DNA of 64,000 nucleotides from Madurella fahalii (GCA_029876055.1 CM056875.1:5605001-5669000); one strand, 5' to 3'. Counted from the stretch's first letter, positions 36,018 through 48,222 are shown. Notes: a model not told the origin generated them from the sequence alone. Program-made: numbers and translations.

Positions 36018-37571
36018 ATGGAATCAACAATACGAGACGCAATAAGCCCGTTCCTGGACCCAGGTCCGCGCACAAAGGCCAATTCACTCGCAATCCTCCA
36101 GCTCTCCCGTGACAACCTTCTACCCGTTTACCTGCAAGTGCCGTCTGGAGAGCATGATGGCTACGCCGAAGGTGCCGTGGTCAACACTCGCTTTGGATCC
36201 TTTCCCCACTCGACGATGTTGGACGTACCGTGGGGTTCTCAGATCCGGGCCTCCAAAGTAGACACGGGTTCGCGGGGTCGGAAAAGGAAGCGCGAATTAG
36301 GCGATGAACCAGGCCGGGAGGGTACAGGCACAAGCGAGAAGGAAAACGAGGACTCGGGCGCAGCTGCCAATGAGGATAGCGCCGTTTCTGTCAAGCGGGC
36401 TGTAGCGGACTCGAGCGGCTTTATCCATATTCTGCCCCCAACACCCGAACTCTGGACGACCAGCTTGCCCCACCGAACCCAGGTTGTCTATACCCCTGAT
36501 TACAGCTACATTCTACATAGGATACGTGCTAGGCCCGGTTCGGTGCTAATCGAGGCCGGCGCTGGGAGCGGGAGCTTCACCCATGCATCTGTGCGAGCGG
36601 TGTACAACGGCTACCCTGCCGAAGGGCAGCAGAAGGGCAAGGTCTTCAGCTTTGAGTTCCACGAGCAGCGTTACCACAAGATGAAGCAGGAACTTTCGGA
36701 TCATGGTCTGGATGGCCTTGTGCAGCTGACGCATAGGGACGTCTATAACGGTGGTTTCCTGGTGGACGGCAAGAGTCCGGAGGCCGACGCCGTGTTCCTA
36801 GACCTGCCCGCGCCTTGGGAAGCCCTCCCTCACCTTTCTCGGCGGAAACCTCAAACCCCCCCGGGAGCGGGCGAATCACCATCAGACGCTGATTGGGTAT
36901 CGCCACTGAACCCCAAGAAGAGTGTCTACATCTGCACCTTCTCCCCATGCATCGAACAAGTCACCCGGACCGTGTCAGCCATGCGTCGCCTCGGCTGGGT
37001 CGACATCGATATGGTCGAGATCGCCAACAGAAAGCTGCACACGTCAAGAGAGCGAGTGGGCCTGAACCTCTCGTTTGACCGTGGCGTCAACAACTCGGCG
37101 CGGGATGTTGAGGAGGCACTTACGAGGCTGGCTGAGATTGAGGCCCGCTCCCGTGAGCACACGGGAAGGCGAAGGGGCGCTGATGATAATATGGACTCGG
37201 CCGATGAGGACGAGCAGCCCGCCAAGAAGAGCGACTTGCCGGCCAACGGCCCCTCAGTTGTTTCGGACGGCGAGAAGTCGTCCGGGGTACCACCCTGGAT
37301 GGAAGGCCGTTTGATTACGCGCGGAGAGCCCGAGATCAAGACGCATACCTCGTACTTGGTCTTTGCTGTTCTGCCGATGGAATGGACAGAAGAAGATGAG
37401 GCCGCGGCCGCGGCCAAATATCCAATTGGCAAAGAGCAAAAGGTTATTGGTGCTGTGGACAAGGCTTTGAGGAAGCAAGAGAGGCGGGAGCAGCTGCAGC
37501 AGGTGCCGAAGGGCAATAGAAAGGCGAGGAGGAAGGAAAGGGATGCGAAGTTGGGAGAGACATCTGCGTGA
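36018..37571 (+). CDS. trm61: tRNA (adenine-58-N1)-methyltransferase catalytic subunit Trm61
   Basis: Single exon, 517 residues from ATG 36018; the in-frame 35925 would add 31 residues with no conserved look. The N-terminal beta domain starts SPFLDPGPRTKANSLAILQL. A Lys/Glu-rich insert (RGRKRKRELGDE) interrupts it. The Rossmann methyltransferase core has SAM motif I in VLIEAGAGSGSFTHASVRAV, an acidic residue at the end of strand 2 (FSFEFHEQRYHKMK), the catalytic motif AVFLDLPAPWEALPHL and the late strand VDIDMVEIANRKLHT. The C-terminal tail is basic (KGNRKARRKERDAKLG). With Trm6 the family makes m1A58 in tRNA in the nucleus, needed for initiator tRNA stability. Confidence 0.93.
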   Translation: MESTIRDAISPFLDPGPRTKANSLAILQLSRDNLLPVYLQVPSGEHDGYAEGAVVNTRFGSFPHSTMLDVPWGSQIRASKVDTGSRGRKRKRELGDEPGREGTGTSEKENEDSGAAANEDSAVSVKRAVADSSGFIHILPPTPELWTTSLPHRTQVVYTPDYSYILHRIRARPGSVLIEAGAGSGSFTHASVRAVYNGYPAEGQQKGKVFSFEFHEQRYHKMKQELSDHGLDGLVQLTHRDVYNGGFLVDGKSPEADAVFLDLPAPWEALPHLSRRKPQTPPGAGESPSDADWVSPLNPKKSVYICTFSPCIEQVTRTVSAMRRLGWVDIDMVEIANRKLHTSRERVGLNLSFDRGVNNSARDVEEALTRLAEIEARSREHTGRRRGADDNMDSADEDEQPAKKSDLPANGPSVVSDGEKSSGVPPWMEGRLITRGEPEIKTHTSYLVFAVLPMEWTEEDEAAAAAKYPIGKEQKVIGAVDKALRKQERREQLQQVPKGNRKARRKERDAKLGETSA

Positions 37572-38049
37572 CGAGCCTGGTGCGAGTCCCTGTTGGAGGG
37601 TGAAACGGAAAACGTCTTTTAGATGCACCGCATGCATTAGACATTAGATTCCCTGTCGACATGCATACCCGGAATGGCAATGCGTATGAGGCTTAGAGTC
37701 TGCGAACATTTGGAGAGAAAACACATTGGCGTATGGCATTTCTACTCGTGAGGAGCACCGGGGACGATAGAATAAACAAATCCACAAGGAGTAGATCGAT
37801 TCTTTGACATTGGTTCGACGTAGCCAAACCTCCTTGAGTGTTGTCATCATAACACAGACCAAGGAAAAGGACTGACTGCAATAAGGAGGCTACCCTCCAT
37901 GCCCGGCTTGTCGCTCAAGGTTATAAATGGTGAAATTGAACTGTCATTAACTCATGGTACGGTCCCACATCACACATACCGACTTTACTCCTTGTCCTTG
38001 TAAAGTTGCGCATAGCTTGCCCTCAACCTGTCATGTTCGTCAGCATCAC
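37572..38049. other. Intergenic region between convergent genes
   Basis: Both neighbours end here (TRM61 from the left, the oxygenase from the right), so 3' UTRs are expected. No additional gene or structure was recognised. Confidence 0.4.
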
Positions 38050-39490
38050 CTAGCCTCCAGAACAAGCCCGAAACACATACCTCATCTGCAAGTGCTCATC
38101 CGCCGTCAACACCTTCCTCTCGGCATACGGATTCCCCTGCACCTTATCATCCCCCTTGGTAGCGGTATACTCCCAAACCCTCTCACTCGGCACCACCCCC
38201 AACTCAGCGCCGCCCCAGGGATGGAAGAAAAACGCAATTGAATACCTCGCCTCGGCATCTGTCTCTCCCTCCACCAAATTCCCCCCTTCATCATCACCGC
38301 CACCGCCGTCCCCCAACGACGTCGACGAAGACGACGACGATGAGAAAACAACCCTATGCACCGTACTCCTCAACAAGCCCCCGGTCCAGTAACTCAACAG
38401 GTCCCCAATATTCAGCAGCACGGGCGGGGCGGGATCATCCTCTGTCCCCGGCGGCACGACGGGCACGGGGGACCACGTCTTGCCGTCCTTGGCGAGCACC
38501 TCGAGCCCCGCCTGGCCTCTGAGGCGGAAGAGCAGGGTCATGGAGCCGTAGTCGGAGTGCGCGCCGGCCCGGACGTCCACGGCCCTGCCCGCCGTTGCCG
38601 CGGCGGCGGCGGCGGCGGCGGCGGCAGCACCGCCCTGGAGCTGCTCGCGGGGCGGGTAGTACAGGAAGCGGAGGATCGTGCCGGAGGGGCGCGACGGGGC
38701 GGGGAGGTGCGCGGCGGTGAAGAAGTCCGGCGGGTCGACCCCGAGGCCGATGCCGAGGAGGGTGGTCAGCCTGAGGCAGAGGTCCTGGCAGAGGTCGCGG
38801 AAGGCGCTGATGCGGGCTTCGTCCGCGGCGATGGTGGGCGGGATGGGCTGCTGGGCTTTGTGGCTGAGGAAAGGGCCGAAGTTGAAGGCTCTGAGGGCCG
38901 GGAGCGGGAGGCGGTGAGTATGGGAGTTGATAGGAGGTTTGTTGGGCAGATGGGTAGAGCTTACTCCTTCAAGTCGCCAATCTGTTGATGGAATGGTTAC
39001 GGGTGGTGAGGGTGTGCAGGCAGGATGGATGGGGACGGGGACTTACACGCTGGTTTGCGGGATCGAGGGTCTCGTATTGCATGGCCGACCACTGAGCCCA
39101 GGGGTCAGTTCACCTTGGGAGTTGAAAATTGGCAAAGACAAGCGAGTTAAGACAGCGACGTAAAAGGCGGCATTTGGATGTGCTGACTTACACCTCGGTT
39201 GTCTTTTTGGATGGTGCATGCTTGCTTCTCGCTGAGGGGGGCGCTGAAGAGCCGTTTGGACTGTGAATTCCGTTGTCAGAGGTGGCCTTGTCCAATATTT
39301 ACGCCCAAGATCGAATAGTCTCTACCATTTCAAAGGCACCTTCTATTGCCTCGACGGGTATGTCTTTGCCCGTGTTCTTGAGGTAGATGAAGCCATGTTC
39401 AATCGCCGCCTCGACCAGCTCCTTGGCTACTTGAGTCTGGTCGCCATCCCCGGAAATGTCGATGATGGGAATTTTGGCAACTTTTGCCAT
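38050..39490 (-). CDS. 2-oxoglutarate/Fe(II)-dependent dioxygenase (isopenicillin-N-synthase fold)
   Basis: Five exons fit phase: 39490-39326, 39260-39192, 39091-39047, 38981-38965 (17 bases) and 38890-38050, giving 378 residues. The start KIPIIDISGDGDQ and EHGFIYLKNTG are the N-terminal DIOX signature; RGWSAMQYETLDP spans exons 2-3. The iron-binding triad is HSDYGS (His, Asp) and the His of RSTVHRVVF, followed by RYSIAFFFHPWG, with the Arg binding 2-oxoglutarate. An alanine tract lies just before the HxD motif and a Ser/Gly/Asp-rich insert lies after HRVVF. Family members oxidise small molecules; the substrate is unknown and no biosynthetic cluster surrounds it. Confidence 0.88.
38599..38630 (-). 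repeat. Coding GCC/GCG (polyAla) tract
   Basis: About nine to ten GCN codons in a row encode polyalanine directly upstream of the HxD iron-binding motif of the oxygenase. The near-perfect trinucleotide repeat is prone to slippage. Confidence 0.9.
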
Positions 39491-40360
39491 CTCTCCAGAA
39501 GCTCTAGATTTGTCTGAGTGTTTAGGGAGTTACGGAGTATTTACGGACTCGTAGGAACCGAGTTGTAAAGACTGGCGACTCTGAGGAGCCAAACAATGGA
39601 AGCCCCTCACTGATAAGGTGACTCGGTAAAGAGGGTAGCGGAAATGCCGGTATCATTTCTACAATGGCTTCCTGGAAACCCGACGCTGCCTAGTTCAATC
39701 TCTAGACTCACAGAAATGCACCGACCTTTATAGACGCCGGTTACGCAACTGGAGATCCAGAACTGCAGCCAGGATCATTCGGATCAAATGTTGACCAACC
39801 TCTGATGCTGCGAGGTCCGGCCGTGAGGTGAATCCTGAGTAGTGCACAGACCCAAGTAGAGCTCGGCTTGTTGCAAATTCCCGCCTAAGCGCGTGCTCGT
39901 CAGGGGGCGCCCTGCCAGATCGATTCAGTTGGCGCAGCGCGCCCGGGTGCTCTGGACCCGCTCCCACGTCACCTGCAAGTCCCGATCGCCAAATGAGTTT
40001 AACGAGCATGAGCTTTTGGGACGCGATGACTTCGGGGGGTGTGCTGCGTGAGCCAAGCTGCGGCAGGCATCCGCGCCTCTCCCATCCCAAAAAAATCCCA
40101 AACCCGCTAAATTGCCAACTTGCCAAACCTGAACCTGTTGCTCGGGTCACATTAACTCGGTGGCAACCTGGTTCCTTTTCTTTCTCCGTCATCTCACCCG
40201 CTGAACACAACGGGGGTTTAATTGCCCCATTGTCGCGCGCTTTTGCCGGCGAACCCTCAATGACCGACGGGCGGCATTCCCGAGAAAAGCGCCAAACTGT
40301 AAAACGCCAATCCCCCCCAATTCCGACAGAATAGCCTCGACGCCGGCCGTTTTAGCCATC
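39491..40360. promoter_or_regulatory. Divergent intergenic region
   Basis: This 870-base interval lies between the starts of the leftward oxygenase gene and the rightward Ies1 gene, and should carry both promoters. A 160-codon minus-strand frame (40210-39728) has no recognisable domain and was not called. Confidence 0.4.
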
Positions 40361-42646
40361 ATGGCCGCCACCCCTAGCTCGGCGGCTTTGATGTCCGACA
40401 TCGAACCGCCTAGTTCGCCCGCCCACCACGTCGAAAAATCCTTCATGACGGCCGTCACCGAGGACGACGACACTAGGATGGCCATGGCGACCCCCGATCC
40501 CCACGAGAAGCAGCCGCGTGGCAAGAAGCGCGGCCGGGACGATGGAAGCGGGCCCAACGGCAGCACCATTGGAAAGATTCGCCATCTCAAGAAAGAGGAC
40601 GGCGAGCCTCTCTGGCGCAAGGACATCCAGTACGACTTCCTCAAGGCCGTCTTTGACAACGAGCAGAAAGTCTTCACCAACAGCTACGAGAAGGACAAGT
40701 TGGGCAAGCAGTGCTTCGCCGACCTCTACATCGACACAATGTCCAGGAGCAGCAAGACCAGCAAGGTCCTTCGGGATAAGCTGCTTAGTGATCGCGATGC
40801 TGCGAAGGGAATGGCAATGGTCTGTCTCCTGGTGAACATTAACCGCATGAACACGACCCTCAACTGTACGTCATGACCGTCCCTGCCCCGCCGGCCCATT
40901 GCTAATCATCGCGCAACAGTCTTTCCCGAGATGCGGGCCCAACTCCGCACGTACCACGCCATCCCCTCCCTACAGGCCCATCAAGACCCCCACGCCTACA
41001 AGCAACTGCAGGACGCGCCCAGGCTGAAGTCCATCCTCAAGGGAGGCGCTGAGGATCGCCCCGAGCCTTCTTCGCTCGACGAGATCAAGAGCAGCGAGGT
41101 GCCGCGCACGAATCCCGTCAACCTCCTCTTCCTCATCTGCCAGTCAGCGCACAAGGTTGCCGAGCTGCACTTCCCTCCTGGCCAGGAATTCCACGACCTG
41201 ATCATGAAAACCAGCTTCTCTAGCAAGAGCCGAGCCCGCGCCTTCCTCTGGCTCATGTGGTTTTATCTCGAGTCCGACTTCACCGAGGAGGGCTGCGAGG
41301 AGAACCCGTTCGGTCCGGGGGTGGACTACGGCGTCGATGTCGCCAACCAGGGCGTCCCCCGGCTCGAGAGCATGACCGAGGAGGAGGAGGCCGAGGAGAA
41401 TGTCGACCCACAAGAGGAGGTTGACTTTGGCTACGCCAAGCAAAAGATGCGTGCCAAGATCATCGAGGCCGACCAGCAGTTCATGGCCGAGAGCCAAACG
41501 AAACGAGGCGGCCGCGGCGGCCGCGGATATCCCGCAGGCGACGAAGTTGGCCCGACGACAGGAATCCTGCCCCGAATCCGCCCGTCCAAGAACGAGAGCG
41601 ACCTCGACAGTGTCAGGTCGACTCCGCCCCCTCGTGCCCTAGGACGGCAAAGCGGCGTCTTTGGCAGCACCGGCCGGCGCGGCCCACACCTGCTCAAATA
41701 CCAAGCATTTGACGGCTCCTCCCCCGGCGGCGATAGGATGATCGAGGGCGTCGTCACCCGGAAACCTCGGCCCCCAACCGCCCACCAGCTCGCCGTCGAG
41801 CGCAACCGCTCCCAGCGCGTCGAGTACATCCTCGATCGGGGCATCCGCAGGAGCCACCACCGCTCTCGCAAGCAGCGCCGCATCGATGGGTCCGTCTTCC
41901 GCGCTCTTAATCGCATCCGCCAGATGGATAATCCGTTCGAGGATAGTGAAGACGACGAGATTATCGCCTCACACAACAGCCACAGCCACAGCCACAGCAG
42001 CAAGCACCCGCATTCCTCGTCGTCAGCCGTGAACGGCGAAGCTAGGCGCCTTCGCGAGAAGGGCTACGGCGGCCTGTGCCAGCTCAAGGACGAGAAGGAC
42101 GACTATGGCGAAGAGTTTGCTTCGTTCGCTGCTGCCCTGCGTAGATCGCATCGTAGGCTTTTGCGGTGGGAGAACCATGACGGTCCTGAAGAGCTGGGCG
42201 TTATTGCCCCAGTCAAGCGTGTCAAGGAGACGGTCAACGGCGCGGATCAGAACGGCGACGATATGGATGACGTCGATGGCGACGGTGACGGCGGGTACCA
42301 CCGGTCGAGGAGCATGGTCGACCCTGCCGAGACAGAGGACGAGGCTGAGGTGCTGCTGCAGCAGCGGCTTCTGCACCAGAGGGCCAAACCCACCAGGAGG
42401 GCCAAGCCGAATGGTGTGAAGAATGGTGGTGGTAGTGGGCCGGATGCTAATGGGGATACGCCCATGGAGGATGCGGATGATCTGGATGAGGTTGATAAGG
42501 AGCTGCTTGGACTTGGGGATGGCGATGGAGATGGGGACGAGGGAGAGGGAGAGGGAGAAGGGGAGGGGGAAGGGGAAGGGGAGGACGAGCTGGATGATGT
42601 GGATAAGACGCTGCTGGGAATGGATGGGGATTCGGATTCGGAATGA
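40361..42646 (+). CDS. ies1: INO80 chromatin-remodelling complex subunit Ies1
   Basis: Two exons fit phase: 40361-40865 and 40920-42646, giving 743 residues. After a disordered, basic head (KQPRGKKRGRDD), the conserved block reads HLKKEDGEPLWRKDIQYDFL, VFTNSYEKDKLGKQCFADLY and, across the intron, INRMNTTLNFFPEMRAQLRT. A second conserved block is LKSILKGG through SRARAFLWLMWFYLESDFTE and NPFGPG. The rest is low complexity: an RGG-like patch, a His/Ser run, acidic stretches and an EGEGEGEG run near the end (LDDVDKTLLGMDGDSDSE). In yeast, Ies1 is a fungal-specific INO80 subunit; nucleosome remodelling in the nucleus is inferred by homology. Confidence 0.88.
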
Positions 42647-43252
42647 ACATATCCTTTGGGTGGAACGGTCTTGAACTGGGGCTTCCTCTCTCCGGCATAA
42701 CCCCTTGAAGTGGGGCCAACCGATAACACTCACCATTTTATTTTCTCTCTCTTTTCCTCTCCTTTCCAAGGGGGGAACGAGAACACATCATATTAGACTG
42801 GGAACATGCGGTGGGTGTACTGTACTATACCAAGGGACTGGAGGCGACGGGCGGAAAGGGACGGGTATTCATGTATTTGACATGGGAGTTTGGGAAGCTT
42901 GCCCATTTATGCTGCGGGTAACTTGGCAGCCAAGATGGGTAGCGCAGTAACAGCGTTCGTTTCGTCATTGTTATTTTAGATACAATATTGTCGTTGCACC
43001 CACATGATTGGGGTGCACTCTCCAACTTTGCCGTTTCTTCTTACGTACCCAACAATGCCGGTTGCTCCCGTGGTCCGCCATCGTGGCTAGGATGTAGACG
43101 GTTCACCTGGACGCTGACTTACCTTGGTGTATGTCATCCACGCACACACGGAACCAATCAAGTCGACAAAGCGTTTTGAATTCAATAACATCGTAATAGC
43201 CGTTTCATACAAGGGTATATATATAATATGCACCTATTAAATCCCAACCAAC
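42647..43252. other. Intergenic region between convergent genes
   Basis: Region between the 3' ends of Ies1 and Sec39. It has an AT-rich TATATATATAA string near 43216 but no supported gene. The last part overlaps alternative ends of the Sec39 frame. Confidence 0.4.
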
Positions 43253-46139
43253 CTACTCTCTCCCCTGCCCATGCGCAGACGGCTGCGCGCCGACAAGCCA
43301 CCCAACCCCCGAAACCAGCGTCCCCATAGCCGCCTCCCTCAACTGATCCCTCTTGCGCACCCGTTTGCTGTCCTCCCCGTCGCTGGTACCAGCCGGTGAC
43401 AGCGGCCGCTGGTCGAGACTGCTCCTCGCGCTCCCCCTGATCTCCCCCCGAACCCGGCCGACCGCTGCAGGCCGGACAAGGCGGAGAAGTTGCGCTGCGC
43501 CGATAGGACGCTGGCTCGGCTCAGGTCGAAGAGGGACATGGGGGCTTCTTCGGCTGCTGTCTGATGCTGGCGGCGCGACGAGGAGGAGGGTGCGAGGTGC
43601 GAGTGCCTGGCAGCGCCCGTCGAGCTGGCGAATGCCCCCGGCATGGCACTACCGCGCATGCTATCCCCGCGGGCATCCCACTCCTCCTCCTGCTGCTGCT
43701 CCGCCAGGAGCGCGGCGTCCAGTTCCTCCTCTGCGCGCCTATACGCATTCAATATCTCTTGCAGCGTCGGGGCCGGGGCGATGCGCAGCGCCGTGGCGAG
43801 GCACTCGATGCGCTGTTCCAGGTGGCGGACGTCGGCGTTGGCGCTGCCCGTGCCGAGGTGTGTCGGCCGCATGGTGCGTGCGGTGCGCCGGTATTTGCCA
43901 GCTTGCAGGGCCGCTTTCCACGAGTACTCATCTGTGCTTGGGGGCGATGCGCTGAGAGATGAGAGCCGGTTGACGACGTACGAGTAGGCCGTTTCGAAAT
44001 CGTCTTCTGTGAGGGCGGCATCGATGCACATGGCCGTGATGCGCCGTTCGGCCGCTGACCGTTGGGCTGCTGTCTCCTCTGGCGTCATGGGATTCTTGTC
44101 GCCCCCTGAGTGCACAAGACCAGCTTCTACCATACGGGCTCCGAGGCTCAGGAGGTCTTTGATCTGTGTGTAACTCTTGGGGTTCTGCTCGAGAATCTTG
44201 CCGACGATGGAGATGGGGTCCGTGTGAACACGCAGCACGACGGGGGTAAAAGGCTCGCCCTGCTTCAGAACGAGACGATAGTCGCTCAGCGCATGGGTGG
44301 CTTGCAGAAGAGCTTCGATCCGCTTCGCCGCAGGATCCGACTTTTGGATGGTCCTGGGGAACGCTTTGATTCTGTGATCGTCAGTCGAGGCACTCGTTTG
44401 AGAACTGGGCAAACGTACATATCATCGCACTTCTTGAGCCCGCCGCGGGTCCTATTGGGGTTGGAGGCGTTGTCATAGGCACACATGGCGGTAGCATAGA
44501 TAGTGTCTTGCAAAAGTTTACGGTCCAGGGGCTGATCCGGTGCATCTTCATATATGGATCGTGCAAGTGTAAAGCCTGGTTCTGTCAGCAAACAGCCGCA
44601 TTCAAATCGGTGCTTAGACTTACGTGTGTTGGCGAGCAAGGCTTTCAAAAACTCGACCTCCAAAAACTCTCGTTTTACCTGGCTGAAAATGCCTTGAGAC
44701 GTGGGCTCTGATGAGCCCCAGCCATCTTCTGCCCCCCAGTCACTGAGCCACAGTATCTCGTTCCTGGTCTTGACCCAGAACTTGTCGTCCGTCTTTGGCC
44801 CGTGGTTGCCGAGAGCATGGATAAGCTTTGCTGCCTCCGCCTTTTGCTCGCGCTCGTCCTTCAGAAGTGCAAGCTCGCCAGCTTTCCGTACGGTGCATGG
44901 ACAGCCAGCTTTGGTGAGAATATGCGCGCTGAGGGTAACCGCCTGCAGAAACGCCGTGGACGCATTCGTTGGTGAAGTCAAGACATTTGAAGCGCTGAGA
45001 AGATCGTTGCGCATGTATGTTGTGTTTCTAGCCGACACAATGCCGTCAGAGAGCTGCTCTGTGAGAGGTGGCAGAACCGCGAGCGCCGAAGCGAGCGGGG
45101 AAATCGGCTCCAGGTCACACAAATTGGAAACTTTCGTGATGATGTTATACGCCCCATCTAAAGCTTCAAGGGATGCTTCTGGGACGAGGTAAGCAGATGC
45201 TAACGCCGCCCGCGCATAGCTCTGCCTTAGATGGTCCCGCTGACTGCCACTCAGCTCCATAAACCCCCAGTCACCGAGGTCAGCATCCCCTGGGTCGTCC
45301 CACTGCTGGATTGCATTGACAGCCACCCTCCAACTCCTTGACGCCTGCGTGGTGAGCCATCGGAGGACTTCGTCCCACCCGGGGCAGATGCCCTCGTCTC
45401 TCTTATCGTCCAGCGCTGTGTCCCCTGCCGAACTCGTGGTTTGTTTCCCGTGCTTCCATCTTCTCTCATCCAGTAACCATGGGCCGACTAAGCACTTCAG
45501 ATCCCGCCCGACTAAGGAAAGGCCGGCCTCGCTAATGCCAGTCTGCGATAACAGGAGGTTCACAGCGACACGGTCGGGCAGCTGCTGGAACCCCAGGAGC
45601 GTGTATGGAATGGGATCTTGGGGATGGTATTCGCAATTCCGTCTGAGGAGGGGTAGTATTGTGGAAACGAGCAGAGTTCGTATGCACGGCGAGTGGTCCA
45701 GGAACGGCACTAGTAGGCCAGGTAGCTCATGGAGCAATCCAGCTTCCTCATCCACCTTGTACGACCGGCGTAGTAGAAACAACGTAACAACATCTTCTAT
45801 CGCCTCCCCGGTCGCTTCGGGGAGCGCCAATGGTAACAACCGGAGCTTCCTGACTCTTTTCGCAGCTTCATCCTCGGATAGGCCGTCGACAGCCGAGCAA
45901 TCGATGTCATGGCTGGGTTTCTCCGAAACGGTACCGCTCTCGAGGTCTCGGATGAAGTCGACGTAGTGACCCGACTGTAGCGTTTCGGGCAGGTACGTGA
46001 GGAGGATGCGCAGCAGCAAGTCCTTCCGGAGAATGGAGCCGTGGCGTGCAGCGAGAGCAGCCAAGCTGGCAATGTCAGCGTTGACGGCGAAGTGCACGGC
46101 TAGCAGCACCAGCTTGGCCGGGGAAAGCAAAAGGGTCAT
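43253..46139 (-). CDS. sec39: Sec39, Dsl1/NRZ tethering complex subunit (C-terminus frameshifted)
   Basis: Exons 46139-44624 and 44575-44419, then a last exon from 44371; the first two junctions fit phase (ALLANTRFTLARSIYED and KKCDDIIKAFPRT). The protein is an all-helical solenoid starting LLLSPAKLVLLAVHFAVNAD, with DLGDWGFMEL, EVEFLKALLANT and KAFPRTIQKSDPAAKRIEALL matching Sec39-domain proteins that tether COPI vesicles at the ER. The uninterrupted frame stops at 43339 with a non-conserved tail. One base apart, another frame reads DQRPLSPAGTSDGEDSKRV, RKRDQLREAAMGTLVSG, VGWLVGAQP and stops at 43253, which looks like the genuine end. A one-base shift in the C-run at 43433-43437 (or a short unusual intron) would join them, total about 930 residues. 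Confidence 0.85.
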
Positions 46140-47330
46140 TGTGGGTTTATCGAAAGGGCGAGAGGTGGACTGCTAGCTTCATGGCGGGTTGCTGATGCCG
46201 AGAGCAATCACCAACTTTCAATGACAGGGAACACTTTGGCAGCTCCCCAGAGCGGCAGTTCACAGGGGTGGGAAGGGACCCACCAAGTGGGTCGAGCCAA
46301 GCCAACGGGTGGGATCCGCCTGTTTTTACGTAGCCTCTGTAGCTTAACTACGTAAGGACATGGGAGTGTCTCCTCTGTTTAGCTTTATTAAACATAATGG
46401 ACGAACCGCGAGTTTCCATCGGATCATGGTGGCTACTTGTCACATTGTGTGATCGTGGCAGCGGTCTTGAAGCAATTAGATTGATAAATAAATTCTTACA
46501 CCAAAATACGGTAAAAAGTCATACTATGTGCTCTCACATACTACCAACACCTCGCTAAGGTGGACATTTTTGGCCAACGACGTCGGAGAAACCGTCTCTA
46601 ACCAGCAAGGCAAGGCCCATATGGGAGCTCTCACCTGTCTTTAAGTGCTGGCAGCAAGGTAAAACTGACTGTCCCTGCTTCCTTTGCCTCACAGACTCGG
46701 CACCATGATACTTTGTGTATTCCGGGCCATGTCTTGCTTGCATAAACCATCTCGAACCCAATTACCGGTCGTGGGTTTGTTGGGCTACTGGTTCTGGTCC
46801 CTGCATATTGCACACCGAGTCTGTAGGAGCTCTATTGTTTTCGGTACCGATCACCTCACAATCACCTGGTAAACTATGGCTCCGGAAGCCCGCATATCCA
46901 TGTTTCGAATGTCCGTGGCGCTAAAAGAGTCCGCTTTGGTGTTACTGAGCGCTTGCTATTGTTAAGCTGAAGGCGCTCACCATGTGACACCGCTGGCGGC
47001 GTTGTGCAAAATGCTAACGTCTTCTTTTAAATTTTGAACCTGTTGCTACTCTATAAAACTCTTTCATTTCCATCTGACTGAACAAAGGATGTGAATAGGC
47101 TGCTCTCGCTAATTCTTTTCTAGTACGTTAATTGACACAGATGACACATTGGTGGGGCAGGTGGGCTTAGCCGTTGTGGCTTGCTTCCACACATTTGTGG
47201 CTTTCTGTCCCTGGTCGTGTCAAAGCTTCCATTCGAGGCCGTGCACGCAACTTCGTTGCCGACGACATTCGTGACCTTTCCTCGAGGAGCTCGCCCGCTA
47301 CTCCACACCCAGGCTTCTGCGCTGCCCATC
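46140..47330. promoter_or_regulatory. Divergent intergenic region
   Basis: This 1.2 kb stretch lies between the start of leftward Sec39 and the start of rightward NDUFS5. It is AT-richer around 46380-46550. Short frames at 46555-46924 on both strands lack motifs. No RNA gene is supported. Confidence 0.4.
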
Positions 47331-47794
47331 ATGGCGTCCGGATACGGCTTGAACGGAGGTGAGTACGATCGCGGGCCCCAATGGCTCGGGTCTAGCGAAA
47401 TATTGGCCGAATTGCATCATTTGCGCTGACCGGGTTGCTCCAGGCCCATCCCGCTGCTTCCCCTTCTGGCAGGAGCTGCTCTCTTGCTACGTGGTCAACA
47501 GCTCCGACGATGACACCTCGGGGAAGAAGAAGTGCGTGCCCGCAATGGAGGACTACTACGAATGCCTACACCACAGGAAAGAGGTGCGTTTTGAGTCGCT
47601 CCCCGGTGAAGCACGCGGACTGCACGCTGACTCGGATTGCTCCGCAGGCTGCGAGAGTCAAGATGCTACAGGCCGCCTACAGAAAGGCCGAGGCTCAGAA
47701 GCTGCAAGAGAACCCCCCTACGGCTGGCCAAATACGGAACTTGGGTTTGTTAGACAAGGAGGAGGACACGAAGAAGGTGCTGGGGGCGAGCTAA
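47331..47794 (+). CDS. NDUFS5: Mitochondrial complex I subunit NDUFS5 (15 kDa, twin CX9C)
   Basis: Three exons fit phase: 47331-47358, 47444-47583 and 47648-47794, giving 104 residues. The first exon encodes only MASGYGLNG. A twin CX9C motif is visible: CFPFWQELLSC and CVPAMEDYYEC, each cysteine pair nine residues apart, followed by LHHRKEAARVKMLQAAYRKAEA and the tail AGQIRNLGLLDKEED. This order matches the fungal NDUFS5 orthologue, an accessory subunit on the intermembrane-space side of NADH:ubiquinone oxidoreductase, imported by the Mia40 disulfide relay. Length fits the family. Confidence 0.92.
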
Positions 47795-48222
47795 ACCGGG
47801 GTCGGCAACATCACGACCACGATTCTGTGTATATCTGATTATTGATAGGCCACTGCCGTGGAAGCGGAGTAGTGATGGCGGAATTGAACAATGGTCGGTT
47901 AGAGCAAGCATTGCAGGTCCTAGGTTTGAGCTCTGACCGAATGCTCGGTACCTTGCGCCGAGCCTATCCAGCTGAGCACTGGCAGTTCCGCGTCTTGTTT
48001 CTGAGGAATCGCGTGGTTGCCAGGTGCTTTCCCCAGTACTTGAGGATATCGGCCATCGTTGCACCTTCCCGTTTCCAACACCCCACCTCCACCAGGCTTC
48101 CAACTTCCTACACAAATTGGCCGTCGCCTCGAACCTTTGTTGCAGGATCCTCGACTGTCTGAAGCACGTTTGTAGCGATTACTTCGTGTTTCTTTGTTTT
48201 ATCCATCTCCGACTAATTCAAG
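47795..48222. promoter_or_regulatory. Intergenic region
   Basis: Region between the NDUFS5 stop and the next gene on the same strand; it holds the NDUFS5 3' UTR and the next promoter. The 106-codon frame at 47842-48162 has no recognisable motif and is not called. Confidence 0.35.

Noticed and set aside
36000..48000. Possible secondary-metabolite cluster around the 2OG oxygenase
   Set aside because: Neighbours are TRM61, Ies1, Sec39 and NDUFS5, all housekeeping genes; no synthase, transporter or regulator is present.
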